A program made the translations under genes and the position numbers. Positions 1-8,456 of a stretch of 64,000 nt of DNA are shown piece by piece; within the stretch, counting starts at the first letter, position 1, and every line of letters starts with the position of its first letter. The notes beneath the pieces are model-generated. The model was not told the DNA's origin. It was given only the letters and a program-made list of their open reading frames with translations, and ran no database searches. The stretch covers positions 62,001 to 126,000 of the forward strand of contig NZ_JBNGOZ010000011.1 of NCBI RefSeq assembly GCF_050589825.1. Reading direction: 5' to 3'. This DNA is from Carboxylicivirga longa. GTDB taxonomy: Bacteria > Bacteroidota > Bacteroidia > Bacteroidales > Marinilabiliaceae.

Positions 1-1140
1 AGCAGCATTTTAACGGCTGATGAGGTACTTTATGCAGGCAGTATACTCGAGGGTGTGAGCACACGATCGGCAAACCTGAGTGCAAGTGGTGTGCTGAGTG
101 TGAGCTTTGCCTCGGCAATAAGCCTGATGGGTGATGGTCCTCTCTTTTATATTCGTTTTCGTGTGGCCGATCGTTCTTCCGGAGCCGGTTGGATTGATGT
201 GCTCGATGCATTGTTTAATGAGTCACTCAAAGCAAAAATCGACAGGGGTTATTTCTCCATAATCAGTCTGCCGGGGCTTAACGTTACACCTTCAACAGCT
301 CAGCTTCTTCTTGGTCAGTCTATGGATTTCAATGTGAGTGGCGGGGTGCCACCCTATAACTGGTCCGTCTCTGATCCTTCTCTCGCCAGTATTAATCAGG
401 ATGGCATATTAACGGCTTTAGCAGGAGGTCAGGTGATGCTGTTTGTAACAGATCCGCGTGGATCGTTGGGACAATCCGGAACCATCGATCTTTATGATGG
501 CAGTATTGACCTGGGCAATATCATCGTGCCGGCAAATGAAAATACGGCTCTATTGCCGGTTTACCTTCTTTCGGATGTAGCAATGAGTCCTGTGGTTAGC
601 CTTTCGGGAACAATCGATTTTGATGATACAAAAATTCTCGACATGGCGGTAAGCAACGATGGAACGGCCACCGAATCCTGGGCTTTTTCCGATAGGTTGC
701 AGGGTGATCATTTTCAGTTTGCCGGAGCCGGGGTTACCGGCGTGGCTGGTGATGTTACCATGCTTTCACTGGATGTAACTTTGGCAGAAGGTTTGCCGGT
801 AGGGCAGGTGATCCCGGTTAATCTGACAGATATGATGGTAAACGAAGGAAGACCGCGACTCAATATCATAAGTGGAGCAATTGAAATTGGAGAGCCAACG
901 GCAGTCAACCAACCCGGACAAGATGGGATAAAGGTTGTTTATCTGCCCGGTATTGTGCGGGTTATTAATTTACCGGATGATTGTCGATATATTTCACTGT
1001 ATGCCATGACCGGACAACAAATAGAGATGGTCAGGTCTGAGGGTTCCCAATATGATTTCTTTACAAATTCGTATAAAAAGGGAATCTATATTCTCAAATT
1101 TGATGGCAAAATTGACCGCTATGTGAAAGTTAGATTCTAA
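1..1140 (+). CDS. Secreted T9SS cargo protein, 5' partial, with cohesin-like and Ig-like segments and a C-terminal sorting domain
   Basis: The reading frame is open from the first base, so the true start lies outside the window and the GTG at 55 is internal. The visible 379 residues hold a cohesin-like beta-sandwich segment, then a bacterial Ig-like stretch (motif GVPPYNWSVSDPSLASI), a second cohesin-like segment, and a C-terminal domain of about 80 residues with ISLYAMTGQQI, then KKGIYILKF and a basic-aromatic end (VKVRF). This ending is typical of type A sorting domains recognised by the type IX secretion system, whose PorU and PorV genes lie at 11.6-16.6 kb. It is therefore probably exported across the outer membrane and surface-attached or released. 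The catalytic or binding part, if any, lies upstream and cannot be judged. The cohesin-like assignment is by general pattern only; the sorting domain is firmer. Confidence 0.8.
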   Translation, partial: SSILTADEVLYAGSILEGVSTRSANLSASGVLSVSFASAISLMGDGPLFYIRFRVADRSSGAGWIDVLDALFNESLKAKIDRGYFSIISLPGLNVTPSTAQLLLGQSMDFNVSGGVPPYNWSVSDPSLASINQDGILTALAGGQVMLFVTDPRGSLGQSGTIDLYDGSIDLGNIIVPANENTALLPVYLLSDVAMSPVVSLSGTIDFDDTKILDMAVSNDGTATESWAFSDRLQGDHFQFAGAGVTGVAGDVTMLSLDVTLAEGLPVGQVIPVNLTDMMVNEGRPRLNIISGAIEIGEPTAVNQPGQDGIKVVYLPGIVRVINLPDDCRYISLYAMTGQQIEMVRSEGSQYDFFTNSYKKGIYILKFDGKIDRYVKVRF

Positions 1141-1170
1141 TTTAGATCGAAAGAAATGGTGGTAAACCAA

Positions 1171-1204
1171 AAAGAGGAGAAACTCAAATGAATTTCTCCT
1201 CTTT
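1171..1204. terminator. Bidirectional terminator between cargo gene and tRNA-Val
   Basis: A perfect 12-bp inverted repeat (AAAGAGGAGAAA / TTTCTCCTCTTT) encloses a 10-base loop. A-rich and T-rich ends flank it on both sides. It lies 30 bases after the cargo stop codon and 3 bases from the 3' end of the minus-strand tRNA, so it can stop transcription from both directions. Confidence 0.75.
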
Positions 1205-1207
1205 CTG

Positions 1208-1282
1208 TGGGCGATGAGGGAGTCGAACCCCCGACCCCTTGGGTGTAAACCAAGTGCTCTAAACCAACTGAGCTAATCGCCC
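1208..1282 (-). tRNA. tRNA-Val (anticodon TAC), first copy
   Basis: The minus strand reads as a full cloverleaf: acceptor GGGCGAT/ATCGCCC with discriminator A, D-arm TAGCTCAGTTGGTTTAGAGC, anticodon stem CTTGG/CCAAG around the loop TTTACAC (anticodon TAC, A at 37), and a T-arm with TTCGACT. CCA is not encoded. The copy is identical to the one across the adjacent gap. A strong terminator follows its 3' end. Confidence 0.95.
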
Positions 1283-1283
1283 T

Positions 1284-1380
1284 NNNNNNNNNNNNNNNNN
1301 NNNNNNNNNNNNNNNNNNNNNNNNNNNNNNNNNNNNNNNNNNNNNNNNNNNNNNNNNNNNNNNNNNNNNNNNNNNNNNNN
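1284..1380. other. Assembly gap (97 N)
   Basis: A run of 97 N is flanked on both sides by the same 77-bp block (1207-1283 and 1381-1457), each holding the tRNA-Val. Whether a spacer or more tRNA copies lie here cannot be read. Confidence 0.99.
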
Positions 1381-1381
1381 G

Positions 1382-1456
1382 TGGGCGATGAGGGAGTCGA
1401 ACCCCCGACCCCTTGGGTGTAAACCAAGTGCTCTAAACCAACTGAGCTAATCGCCC
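1382..1456 (-). tRNA. tRNA-Val (anticodon TAC), second copy
   Basis: Base for base identical to the copy at 1208-1282, with the same cloverleaf and TAC anticodon. It would be transcribed first in a tRNA operon running towards 1171. Because the shared block ends exactly at the gap edges, it may be a genuine tandem copy or the same tRNA written at both contig ends. Confidence 0.85.
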
Positions 1457-1589
1457 TGATATATTCAGGTAATTTCAATAATCGTGTTTAATTGATCTCG
1501 TTATATCAATTTTGTTTGTTTGCTCTTGTTGTATCTCCTTTCAAAAGCGATGCAAATGTATACCTCTTTTTTGTTACCTCCAAATATAA

Positions 1590-2888
1590 TTAAAACTTTT
1601 CTAGCGCGTCAGCTACAATAAATGTACTTCCTCCGATGAATATCAAGTCGTTGGGGGTTGCATTTTTTTTAGCCGCTTCTATGGCCTTATTCACATTGGG
1701 GTAGGCATCACCGATTAAACCGGCTGTTGCAGCCATTGTTTTAAGTTGATTTTCGGCAAGACTTCTAGGGATAGCAGCCTTCGTAAAATAATATTTAGCA
1801 TTTTGAGGGAGTAGCTTAAGCACTGCTTCATGGTCTTTGTCATTTACCATCCCCAGTACAATGTGAAGCTTTTGGTGGGGTGTATTCAGCAATTGCTCAA
1901 CCAGCATCCTTATGCCGTCTTTGTTATGTCCTGTATCACAAATAATGCGTGGGTTGTAGCCCAGGTATTGCCAGCGTCCCAGCAGTCCTGTATTCTTAAC
2001 TACATTATTTAGTCCCTGATAGACGTGATCCTGTTTAATGTCAAATTCTTTCCTGCGAAGTTGATCGATGGAGGATAATACAGTAACTATGTTTTTTGAC
2101 TGATAGTTTCCCAATAAATCCAGCTTTAAGTCCACATAAGCCACATCCTGTCCTTTAAATATCTGGAAAACCTGTCGGTCATCAAGTGCAAGTGTTGCCG
2201 TTGATACTTTGTATTGTTCATCGGCAAATAGAATGCTTGTCCCCCTTTCTTTTGCAATCGCTTTAAATACCTTGCAGGTTTCTGTTTGCGTTTGCCCTAC
2301 AACGAGGGGTACTTCATTTTTGATAATGCCTCCTTTTTCGGCTGCAATTTGCCCTAAACTATCACCTAAAAATGCGGTATGATCCTTTCCTATGTTGGTA
2401 ATGACGGATAGCTCCGGTGTGATGATATTGGTTGAGTCGAGTCGACCCCCCATGCCCACTTCAACAACCGCCACATCAATATTTTCGTCTCTGAAATAGT
2501 CAAAGGCCATGGCTACCGACATTTCAAAGAACGAGGGTTGCAGGCGCGTGATGATCTCCTGGTGTTTATCAACGAAAGCAGTAACCTTCTGCTCAGGTAT
2601 CATGGCTCCGTTGATGCGTATGCGTTCTCTGAAATCCCTGAGGTGAGGCGATGTATAAAGTCCTACTTTGTAGCCGGCTGTCTGTAGTACCGAAGCCAAA
2701 CAGTGTGAAACGCTGCCTTTGCCATTGGTGCCGGCCACATGAATTGTTTTGTACTGCTTGTGCGGATGATCAAAATATTGATCGAGCGCCAGCGTGGTAG
2801 ATAGGTCGGCCTTGTAGGCAGCCTGTCCTATGCGCTGATACATGGGCAGTTGGGCAAATAAAAAATTGAGGGTTTCTTTATACGTCAT
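1590..2888 (-). CDS. folC: Bifunctional folylpolyglutamate synthase / dihydrofolate synthase
   Basis: This is an ATP-dependent ligase of the Mur/FolC family. It adds glutamate to dihydropteroate and folates in the cytoplasm, which keeps folates in the cell. The 432 residues fit the family. The N-terminal P-loop reads HVAGTNGKGSVSH (residues about 50-62). The family segment SPHLRDFRERI and the Mg-site region VEVGMGGRLDSTN follow, and CDTGHNKDG opens the C-terminal glutamate-binding domain. The gene is monocistronic as far as can be seen: the tRNA lies downstream, and the divergent PhoH gene starts 75 bases away. The ATG is 5 bases from a -7 promoter element (2893-2900), so the leader must be very short. 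Confidence 0.95.
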   Translation of the reverse strand: MTYKETLNFLFAQLPMYQRIGQAAYKADLSTTLALDQYFDHPHKQYKTIHVAGTNGKGSVSHCLASVLQTAGYKVGLYTSPHLRDFRERIRINGAMIPEQKVTAFVDKHQEIITRLQPSFFEMSVAMAFDYFRDENIDVAVVEVGMGGRLDSTNIITPELSVITNIGKDHTAFLGDSLGQIAAEKGGIIKNEVPLVVGQTQTETCKVFKAIAKERGTSILFADEQYKVSTATLALDDRQVFQIFKGQDVAYVDLKLDLLGNYQSKNIVTVLSSIDQLRRKEFDIKQDHVYQGLNNVVKNTGLLGRWQYLGYNPRIICDTGHNKDGIRMLVEQLLNTPHQKLHIVLGMVNDKDHEAVLKLLPQNAKYYFTKAAIPRSLAENQLKTMAATAGLIGDAYPNVNKAIEAAKKNATPNDLIFIGGSTFIVADALEKF

Positions 2889-2892
2889 GGTG

Positions 2893-2900
2893 CAAAAATA
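2893..2900 (-). promoter_or_regulatory. Putative folC promoter -7 element (TATTTTTG)
   Basis: The minus strand reads TATTTTTGC, a match to the Bacteroidota -7 consensus TAnnTTTG, only 4 bases before the folC ATG. The transcript would be nearly leaderless. I found no clear TTG at -33. Confidence 0.45.
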
Positions 2901-2963
2901 TTGCTTAATCTCACAATAGCCATCATTTTTTCTATATCTTTAAGAGAAACAAAACCGTACCTT

Positions 2964-4283
2964 ATGGCTAAAAAATTATTTATTCTCGACACAAATGTTC
3001 TCTTACACGATCACAAATGTATCTACAATTTTGAGGAAAACGATGTGATAATTCCCATTGTTGTGCTTGAAGAGCTTGACCGTTTTAAGAAAGGGAATGA
3101 TTTAATTAATTTTCAGGCACGTGAATTTGCACGTGAAATGGATAAGATGGCGGGAGAAAAAGCCTTCAAAGAAGGAATTCCGCTGGGTACTAACAAGGGC
3201 AAGTTGTTTGTTGCAACCGGTAAGCCTATTCCTGAGCTGATGAAAGAATCTTTCAGCGAAAATACCTCCGATCATCGTATATTGGCCATTGCGCTGCATG
3301 TGAAAGATACTTTCCCCAAACGGCAGACATCGCTTATCACCAAAGATATTAATTTGCGCTTGAAGGCTAAATCGCTGGGCTTGTCAGCCGAAGATTACGA
3401 GAATGATAAGGTGAAAGACATTGATGTGCTCGATAAGGGAGTTGAGATACTGGAAGATTTTGATAACGCGCTTATCGAAGCCCTCTATCAGCATCAGGGT
3501 ATACCTGTAGGTGAGTTTCCATATGGAGAGCGTCTGCCTGCCAATCAATATTTTGTGTTGCGCAATGGTAACCAATCGGTGCTGGCGCAGAATGATGTGG
3601 CGGCCGGCTTAATCCGCCGGGTAGAGAAGCATGGTGCCTATGGTATTGAACCCCGCAATGCTGAGCAGACTTTCTCGCTCAATGCACTTTTAAATCCTGA
3701 TATTAAGCTGGTTTCGTTAACAGGTAAGGCCGGTACGGGTAAAACACTCCTTGCCCTGGCAGCCGCTTTGCAGCAGCATAAGCAGTACCGGCAGGTATTA
3801 TTGGCGCGTCCCATTGTACCGCTGGCTAATCGCGATTTGGGTTTTCTGCCGGGTGATGTAAACGAGAAGATTGGACCATATATGCAGCCCTTGTTTGATA
3901 ATTTAGGTGTGATAAAAAGTCGATTTAAGTCGGCCAGTAAAGAGGTCAATAATCTGGATGAGATGCTGAAGAATGAACAGTTGGTGATTACGCCACTGGC
4001 CTATATCAGGGGCAGGAGTCTGTCAGATGCATTTTTTATTGTGGATGAGGCGCAAAACCTTACTCCTCACGAAGTTAAGACCATAATAACCCGCGCCGGG
4101 GAAGGCACCAAAATGGTATTTACAGGGGATGTGCAGCAGATCGACTCGCCTTATTTGGATATGCAATCCAACGGACTGGCCTACCTGACCGATAAGATGA
4201 AGGGGCAGGAGTTGTTTGCGCATGTTAATCTGGTGAAAGGAGAGCGCAGTTATTTGGCTGAGTTAGCTTCCGACCTTTTATAG
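2964..4283 (+). CDS. PIN domain - PhoH family ATPase (PhoH2-like)
   Basis: An N-terminal PIN ribonuclease domain (LFILDTNVLLHD, then the acidic segment VVLEELDRFKKG, and later SDHRILAIAL) is fused to a PhoH-type ATPase. The ATPase has Walker A LTGKAGTGKT near residue 250 and Walker B FFIVDEAQNL near 350. Related PhoH2 proteins couple RNA unwinding to RNase activity. The ATG at 2964 gives 439 residues starting MAKKLFILDTN; a longer frame from 2901 would add 21 residues with no family resemblance. A hairpin terminator follows at 4292. The exact RNA substrate is unknown. Confidence 0.9.
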   Translation: MAKKLFILDTNVLLHDHKCIYNFEENDVIIPIVVLEELDRFKKGNDLINFQAREFAREMDKMAGEKAFKEGIPLGTNKGKLFVATGKPIPELMKESFSENTSDHRILAIALHVKDTFPKRQTSLITKDINLRLKAKSLGLSAEDYENDKVKDIDVLDKGVEILEDFDNALIEALYQHQGIPVGEFPYGERLPANQYFVLRNGNQSVLAQNDVAAGLIRRVEKHGAYGIEPRNAEQTFSLNALLNPDIKLVSLTGKAGTGKTLLALAAALQQHKQYRQVLLARPIVPLANRDLGFLPGDVNEKIGPYMQPLFDNLGVIKSRFKSASKEVNNLDEMLKNEQLVITPLAYIRGRSLSDAFFIVDEAQNLTPHEVKTIITRAGEGTKMVFTGDVQQIDSPYLDMQSNGLAYLTDKMKGQELFAHVNLVKGERSYLAELASDLL

Positions 4284-4291
4284 CGAATGAT

Positions 4292-4324
4292 GCCGGGCTT
4301 TTCGTAAGCCTGGTTTTGCCTTTT
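4292..4324 (+). terminator. Probable terminator after the PhoH gene
   Basis: GCCGGGCTT and AAGCCTGGT form a 9-bp stem with one G-T pair and one mismatch around a 5-base loop, followed by TTTTGCCTTTT. It lies 8 bases after the stop codon. Confidence 0.6.
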
Positions 4325-4380
4325 AACATCCTATGTTGTCATCTGATGCATACGGTTGTTTGCTGCTTTTTGCTTTTTTC

Positions 4381-4388
4381 TACCTTTG
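4381..4388 (+). promoter_or_regulatory. Putative -7 element of the mtaB operon (TACCTTTG)
   Basis: TACCTTTGC matches the Bacteroidota consensus TAnnTTTG and lies 21 bases before the mtaB ATG and downstream of a terminator. It is the likely start of the mtaB to glycosyltransferase transcript. Confidence 0.55.
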
Positions 4389-4409
4389 CAATTTACTTGA
4401 TGTTATACA

Positions 4410-5726
4410 ATGATTGATAATTCGGTTTTTGAAAATAAAAAAGTAGCGTTTCACACCTTTGGCTGTAAGTTAAATTTTAGTGAAACATCAACGGTTGCAC
4501 GTACCATGATGGAGGCGGGTTTTGCAAAGGTGGACATCTCTGAAGCGGCCGATGTGTATGTGTTCAATACCTGCTCGGTAACTGAGCTGGCCGATAAAAA
4601 GTGTAAGCAGGTGATCCGAAAGGCCATTAAGCAGAATCCCGATGCTTTTGTGGTGGTTACCGGCTGTTTTGCACAGCTTAAACCCGATGATGTATCCAAT
4701 ATTGAAGGTGTGGATCTGGTGCTGGGCTCCAACGAGAAATTTGATATACTGCAATATTTGGAGGACTGCAAGAAAACGGATCATGCCGAGATACATGCCG
4801 GCGAGATCGGTAAAAATAAAACCTTCAAGCCTTCCTTTTCGTTTGGCGACCGCACGCGTTGCTTTTTAAAGGTACAGGATGGTTGTGATTATTTTTGCAG
4901 TTACTGCACCATCCCCTTTGCCCGGGGGCGCAGTCGCAGCGATACCGTTGCCCGCACTGTGGAGCAGGCACGAAAGGCGGCAGCAGGAGGTGCCAGGGAA
5001 ATTATACTCACGGGCGTTAATATTGGTGATTTTGGTAAGGCCAACGGTGAGTCTTTTTATGAACTTGTGCAGGCGCTCGATACCATTGAGTCCATTGATC
5101 GTTTTCGTATATCATCCATCGAACCCAATTTGTTAACCGATGAAATCATAAGGTTTGTAGCTGCTTCCAGCAAGTTCATGCCGCACTTTCATATTCCCCT
5201 ACAGTCGGGATCGGACAAGGTATTGAAGCTGATGAAGCGGAAATATGATACGGCCCTTTTTAAGCAGAAGATAGAAGCTATAAAGGCCTTGATGCCCCAC
5301 GCTTTTATAGGTGTTGATGTGATTGTGGGTGTTAGTGGCGAGTCGGATGATGATTTTGCGGAAACGCATCAGTTCTTATCGGATCTGCCCATTTCGCAGT
5401 TGCATGTCTTTACTTACTCGGAGCGCCCCAATACTCAGGCTTTAAAAATTGAGGAGGTGGTGCCTGTGGCCGCTCGCAAAGAGCGTAGTAAAGTGTTGCA
5501 TGCCTTATCGGATAAGATGACGCGGTATTTCTATAAGCAGTTTGTGGGCCAGCAGATGCCTGTTTTGTTTGAGGGTGCCGAGCACGATGGAATGATTAAT
5601 GGTTTTACCCCCAATTATATAAAGGTAGCCGTGCCTTACAAAGGTTCGTTGAGCAATACCATCAAAAGCGTAAAATTGAAACACTTGTCTTTGGGAAATT
5701 CCTCCATGGACGGTGAACTAATATGA
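4410..5726 (+). CDS. mtaB: tRNA t6A37 methylthiotransferase MtaB
   Basis: This is a radical-SAM enzyme that adds a methylthio group to t6A at position 37 of ANN-decoding tRNAs, giving ms2t6A. The N-terminal domain has the three cysteines for the second 4Fe-4S cluster (TFGCKLN, NTCSVT, VTGCFAQ). The radical-SAM motif is CDYFCSYC (CxxxCxxC) near residue 160, followed by TIPFARGRSRS. The C-terminus is a TRAM-like RNA-binding domain. The 438 residues fit MtaB rather than MiaB or RimO. It is first in a tight operon: the next ATG is 4 bases after its stop. Confidence 0.93.
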   Translation: MIDNSVFENKKVAFHTFGCKLNFSETSTVARTMMEAGFAKVDISEAADVYVFNTCSVTELADKKCKQVIRKAIKQNPDAFVVVTGCFAQLKPDDVSNIEGVDLVLGSNEKFDILQYLEDCKKTDHAEIHAGEIGKNKTFKPSFSFGDRTRCFLKVQDGCDYFCSYCTIPFARGRSRSDTVARTVEQARKAAAGGAREIILTGVNIGDFGKANGESFYELVQALDTIESIDRFRISSIEPNLLTDEIIRFVAASSKFMPHFHIPLQSGSDKVLKLMKRKYDTALFKQKIEAIKALMPHAFIGVDVIVGVSGESDDDFAETHQFLSDLPISQLHVFTYSERPNTQALKIEEVVPVAARKERSKVLHALSDKMTRYFYKQFVGQQMPVLFEGAEHDGMINGFTPNYIKVAVPYKGSLSNTIKSVKLKHLSLGNSSMDGELI

Positions 5727-5730
5727 GCCT

Positions 5731-6519
5731 ATGGACTATCAGTCACTATGTAACCAGGTTTGCGATATTGCCAGGGAAACGGGGCAGTTTATAAAAGATG
5801 AGCGCAATAATGCACGTTTGAGCATTGAGGAGAAAGGCAGTAATGACTATGTGACCCAGGTGGACAAAGCATCGGAGGTCAGAATTATTAAGGCCCTTAG
5901 TGCTTTGTTGCCCACCAGTGGTTTTATTGCTGAAGAGGGTACCGCCAGTAAGCGGGGTGCTGTTTATAACTGGATCATTGATCCCATTGACGGTACCACG
6001 AATTTTATTCATGGCCTGTCGCCCTATGCTATTAGCATAGCGTTGCAAGAGGATGATCAACTGGTTTTGGGTGTTATTTATGAAATAGGTCTTGATGAGT
6101 GCTTTTACGCCTACAAAGGATCACCTGCTTATCTAAATGGTCGGGTAGTGAAAGTATCATCTACGCAAACTGTGAAAGATAGTCTGATTGCCACGGGTTT
6201 TCCTTACTCCAACTATTCGCGTATGACCGGATTTATGGCCTCCCTGCAGTACTTTATGGAGCATTCCCGAGGCTTGCGACGCCTGGGGTCTGCGGCAACC
6301 GACCTGGCGTATGTTGCTTGTGGTCGCTTTGATTCTTTTTATGAGTACAATCTGAAGCCATGGGATGTGGCAGCAGGTGCTTTTCTAGTGCAGCAAGCCG
6401 GCGGTTGTGTTTGTGACTTCAGTGGGGGTGATAATTATGTTTTTGGACAGGAGATTATTGCAAGTAATGCAGCTACTCATAATGAGTTTAAGCGGGTGGT
6501 TTCAGAAATTATGGGTTAA
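5731..6519 (+). CDS. Inositol monophosphatase family protein (SuhB/CysQ-like)
   Basis: A Mg-dependent phosphatase fold. Metal-binding motifs are visible: EEGT near residue 70, the signature IDPIDGTTNFIHG near 86-98, and WDVAAGAFLVQQAGG near the C-terminus. The 262 residues match SuhB-type enzymes. The substrate could be inositol-1-phosphate, 3'-phosphoadenosine 5'-phosphate or another sugar phosphate; sequence alone does not settle this. It lies between mtaB (4-base gap) and the acyltransferase (2-base gap), so it is co-transcribed with both. Confidence 0.9.
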   Translation: MDYQSLCNQVCDIARETGQFIKDERNNARLSIEEKGSNDYVTQVDKASEVRIIKALSALLPTSGFIAEEGTASKRGAVYNWIIDPIDGTTNFIHGLSPYAISIALQEDDQLVLGVIYEIGLDECFYAYKGSPAYLNGRVVKVSSTQTVKDSLIATGFPYSNYSRMTGFMASLQYFMEHSRGLRRLGSAATDLAYVACGRFDSFYEYNLKPWDVAAGAFLVQQAGGCVCDFSGGDNYVFGQEIIASNAATHNEFKRVVSEIMG

Positions 6520-6521
6520 TT

Positions 6522-7406
6522 ATGAGTAGATTAGGTAATTATATCGCCTTGGTTTTTTTGTGGTTGTTTAGTTTACAACCTTTTTTTATTCTGTATAGGT
6601 ACTCCGATATACTCTATCATATCATTCGTTTGATTGGATACCGTCGGTCTGTAATCAATGAGAACCTTCGCTATGCCTACCCGGATAAATCGGATGAGGA
6701 TATTCGTGAAATGCGGCTTAAGTTTTATAGGGGATTCTGTGATATTATTATCGAAACAATTAAGTTTCAAACAATGAGTGAGCGTCAGTTGCGTAAGCGT
6801 TTCACCTTTAAGAATATTGAATATGTCAATACCGTGGCAGAGGCGGGTAAAGATGTTGTTGCAGTAATGGGGCATTATGCTTGTTGGGAGTGGATGTCGT
6901 CTATTAACCTGCATGCGCGCATGCAGTGCTGTGCTACTTATCGGCCACTGAAAAACAAAATATTTGATAAGCATATGCTTAAGGTGCGCAGTCGTTGGGG
7001 GAGTTTGAATTTTACCATGCAAAGCACCATGCGCGAATTGGTGAAACTGAGGCAAAATGATCAGCGTTTTCTTATTGGGCTATTGGCCGATCAGTCGCCG
7101 GATAAGAATAAGATACAATACTGGACTAAGTTTCTGAACCAGAATACGGCCGTATTGTTGGGGCCTGAGAAAATGGCGAAGGCCTTTAAGGCAGTTGTGG
7201 TCTTTTTAAGGGTAAGTAGGATAAAACGTGGTTATTACGAGGTAAATGTAATACCCCTTACTGAAGACGCAGCAGCAACGTCGGATTACGAGATTACGGA
7301 GAAGCATCTTCAGTGCCTCGAAAATATAATTATGGAGCGTCCTGAAGACTGGCTATGGTCGCATAAGCGTTGGAAATACTCCGAAACGCGGGAGATAACT
7401 ACTTAA
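6522..7406 (+). CDS. Lysophospholipid/lipid A acyltransferase (LpxL/HtrB family)
   Basis: An inner-membrane acyltransferase that adds a secondary acyl chain to lipid A or a related lipid. The catalytic HX4E is H118/E123 in GHYACWEW. A hydrophobic N-terminal helix (residues about 8-26) anchors it. LLADQSPDKNK is the second conserved block, and the C-terminal segment WLWSHKRWK is typical of the family. The 294 residues are normal for Bacteroidota members. It is co-directional and tightly spaced with the phosphatase upstream and the glycosyltransferase 15 bases downstream, which points to envelope lipid or glycan assembly. Confidence 0.9.
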   Translation: MSRLGNYIALVFLWLFSLQPFFILYRYSDILYHIIRLIGYRRSVINENLRYAYPDKSDEDIREMRLKFYRGFCDIIIETIKFQTMSERQLRKRFTFKNIEYVNTVAEAGKDVVAVMGHYACWEWMSSINLHARMQCCATYRPLKNKIFDKHMLKVRSRWGSLNFTMQSTMRELVKLRQNDQRFLIGLLADQSPDKNKIQYWTKFLNQNTAVLLGPEKMAKAFKAVVVFLRVSRIKRGYYEVNVIPLTEDAAATSDYEITEKHLQCLENIIMERPEDWLWSHKRWKYSETREITT

Positions 7407-7421
7407 TAGGGTTTTAATTAT

Positions 7422-8456
7422 ATGTCAAAAACGGCAGTTGTAATATTAAATTGGAATGGCCAGGCTTTGCTTGAGAAGTTTCTTCCGCTTGTGTTAGCTC
7501 ATTCTGTGTGTGATGGGGTGGAGGTTATAGTGGCCGATAATGCTTCAAGCGATGATAGTGTTGATTTCTTGCGCGAACATTATCCCGGGCTGAGGTGTAT
7601 AGAGCTGGATCAAAACTATGGCTTTGCAGGGGGCTATAATAAAGCGCTGAGTCAGGTGGAAGCCGATTATTATTTGCTGCTGAACAGCGATGTGGCACCC
7701 GAGGCTAACTGGTTACCTCCCTTGATAAATGCCATGGATACAATGCCCGATCTGGGTGCCTGCATGCCCAAGGTGCGCGCCTATAATTCGCCGGATAGTT
7801 TTGAGTATGCCGGTGCGGCCGGTGGATATATCGATGTGTTCGGGTATCCATTCTGTCGTGGACGCATACTCAACAGTATAGAGGATGATGCGGGACAGTA
7901 CAATACGCCACTTTCAGTTTTTTGGGCCACGGGAGCTGCCTTGATGATTCGTGCTGATTTATACAGAAAATCAGGCGGTCTCGATGAAAGTTTTTTCGCC
8001 CATATGGAAGAGATTGATTTGTGCTGGCGATTGAAGAATTTGGGTCATGATATTATGGTTTTCCCTCAATCGGAAGTACTGCATGTGGGCGGGGCAACTT
8101 TAAGTCAGTATAATGCCCGAAAAACTTATCTGAACTTCCGTAATAACTTGTTGATGATGGTGAAGAATCTTCCCGGATGGCAGCTGCTGCCAATTCTTTT
8201 TGTTCGCATGGTGCTGGATGGCGTGGCAGGACTTCATTTCATGGCAAAAGGAGAGTTGAAGCATTTGCTTGCGGTTGTAAAGGCACATTTTAGTTTCTAC
8301 GGGCGCCTGCCCGATGTGCTCGCAAAACGCCGTCAGCTGGCACCATTACGTGTAAAAACGAAACATAAAGAGGTATATCCGCAGAGTATTATCTGGGCCT
8401 TTTATTTTAAGGGTCTGCACCACTTTAGTCAGCTAAAGCACTTTCACCTCGACTAA
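7422..8456 (+). CDS. Glycosyltransferase family 2
   Basis: A GT-A fold inverting glycosyltransferase of the rhamnosyltransferase/WcaA-like type. It starts with VVILNWNGQALL; VIVADNASSDDS binds the nucleotide sugar; the DxD-type site is LLNSDVAPE; the acceptor-side motif EEIDLCWRLKNLGH lies near residue 200. The protein is 344 residues, with a hydrophobic, basic C-terminal region likely to sit on the membrane. It is last in the mtaB operon. Its stop codon overlaps the stop of murF on the other strand by 4 bases. Donor and acceptor sugars cannot be named. Confidence 0.9.
   Translation: MSKTAVVILNWNGQALLEKFLPLVLAHSVCDGVEVIVADNASSDDSVDFLREHYPGLRCIELDQNYGFAGGYNKALSQVEADYYLLLNSDVAPEANWLPPLINAMDTMPDLGACMPKVRAYNSPDSFEYAGAAGGYIDVFGYPFCRGRILNSIEDDAGQYNTPLSVFWATGAALMIRADLYRKSGGLDESFFAHMEEIDLCWRLKNLGHDIMVFPQSEVLHVGGATLSQYNARKTYLNFRNNLLMMVKNLPGWQLLPILFVRMVLDGVAGLHFMAKGELKHLLAVVKAHFSFYGRLPDVLAKRRQLAPLRVKTKHKEVYPQSIIWAFYFKGLHHFSQLKHFHLD

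Noticed and set aside
1137..1478. A minus-strand frame of 113 codons across the N gap
   Set aside because: It runs through two tRNA genes and unknown bases; the repeated peptide is simply the tRNA read as codons.
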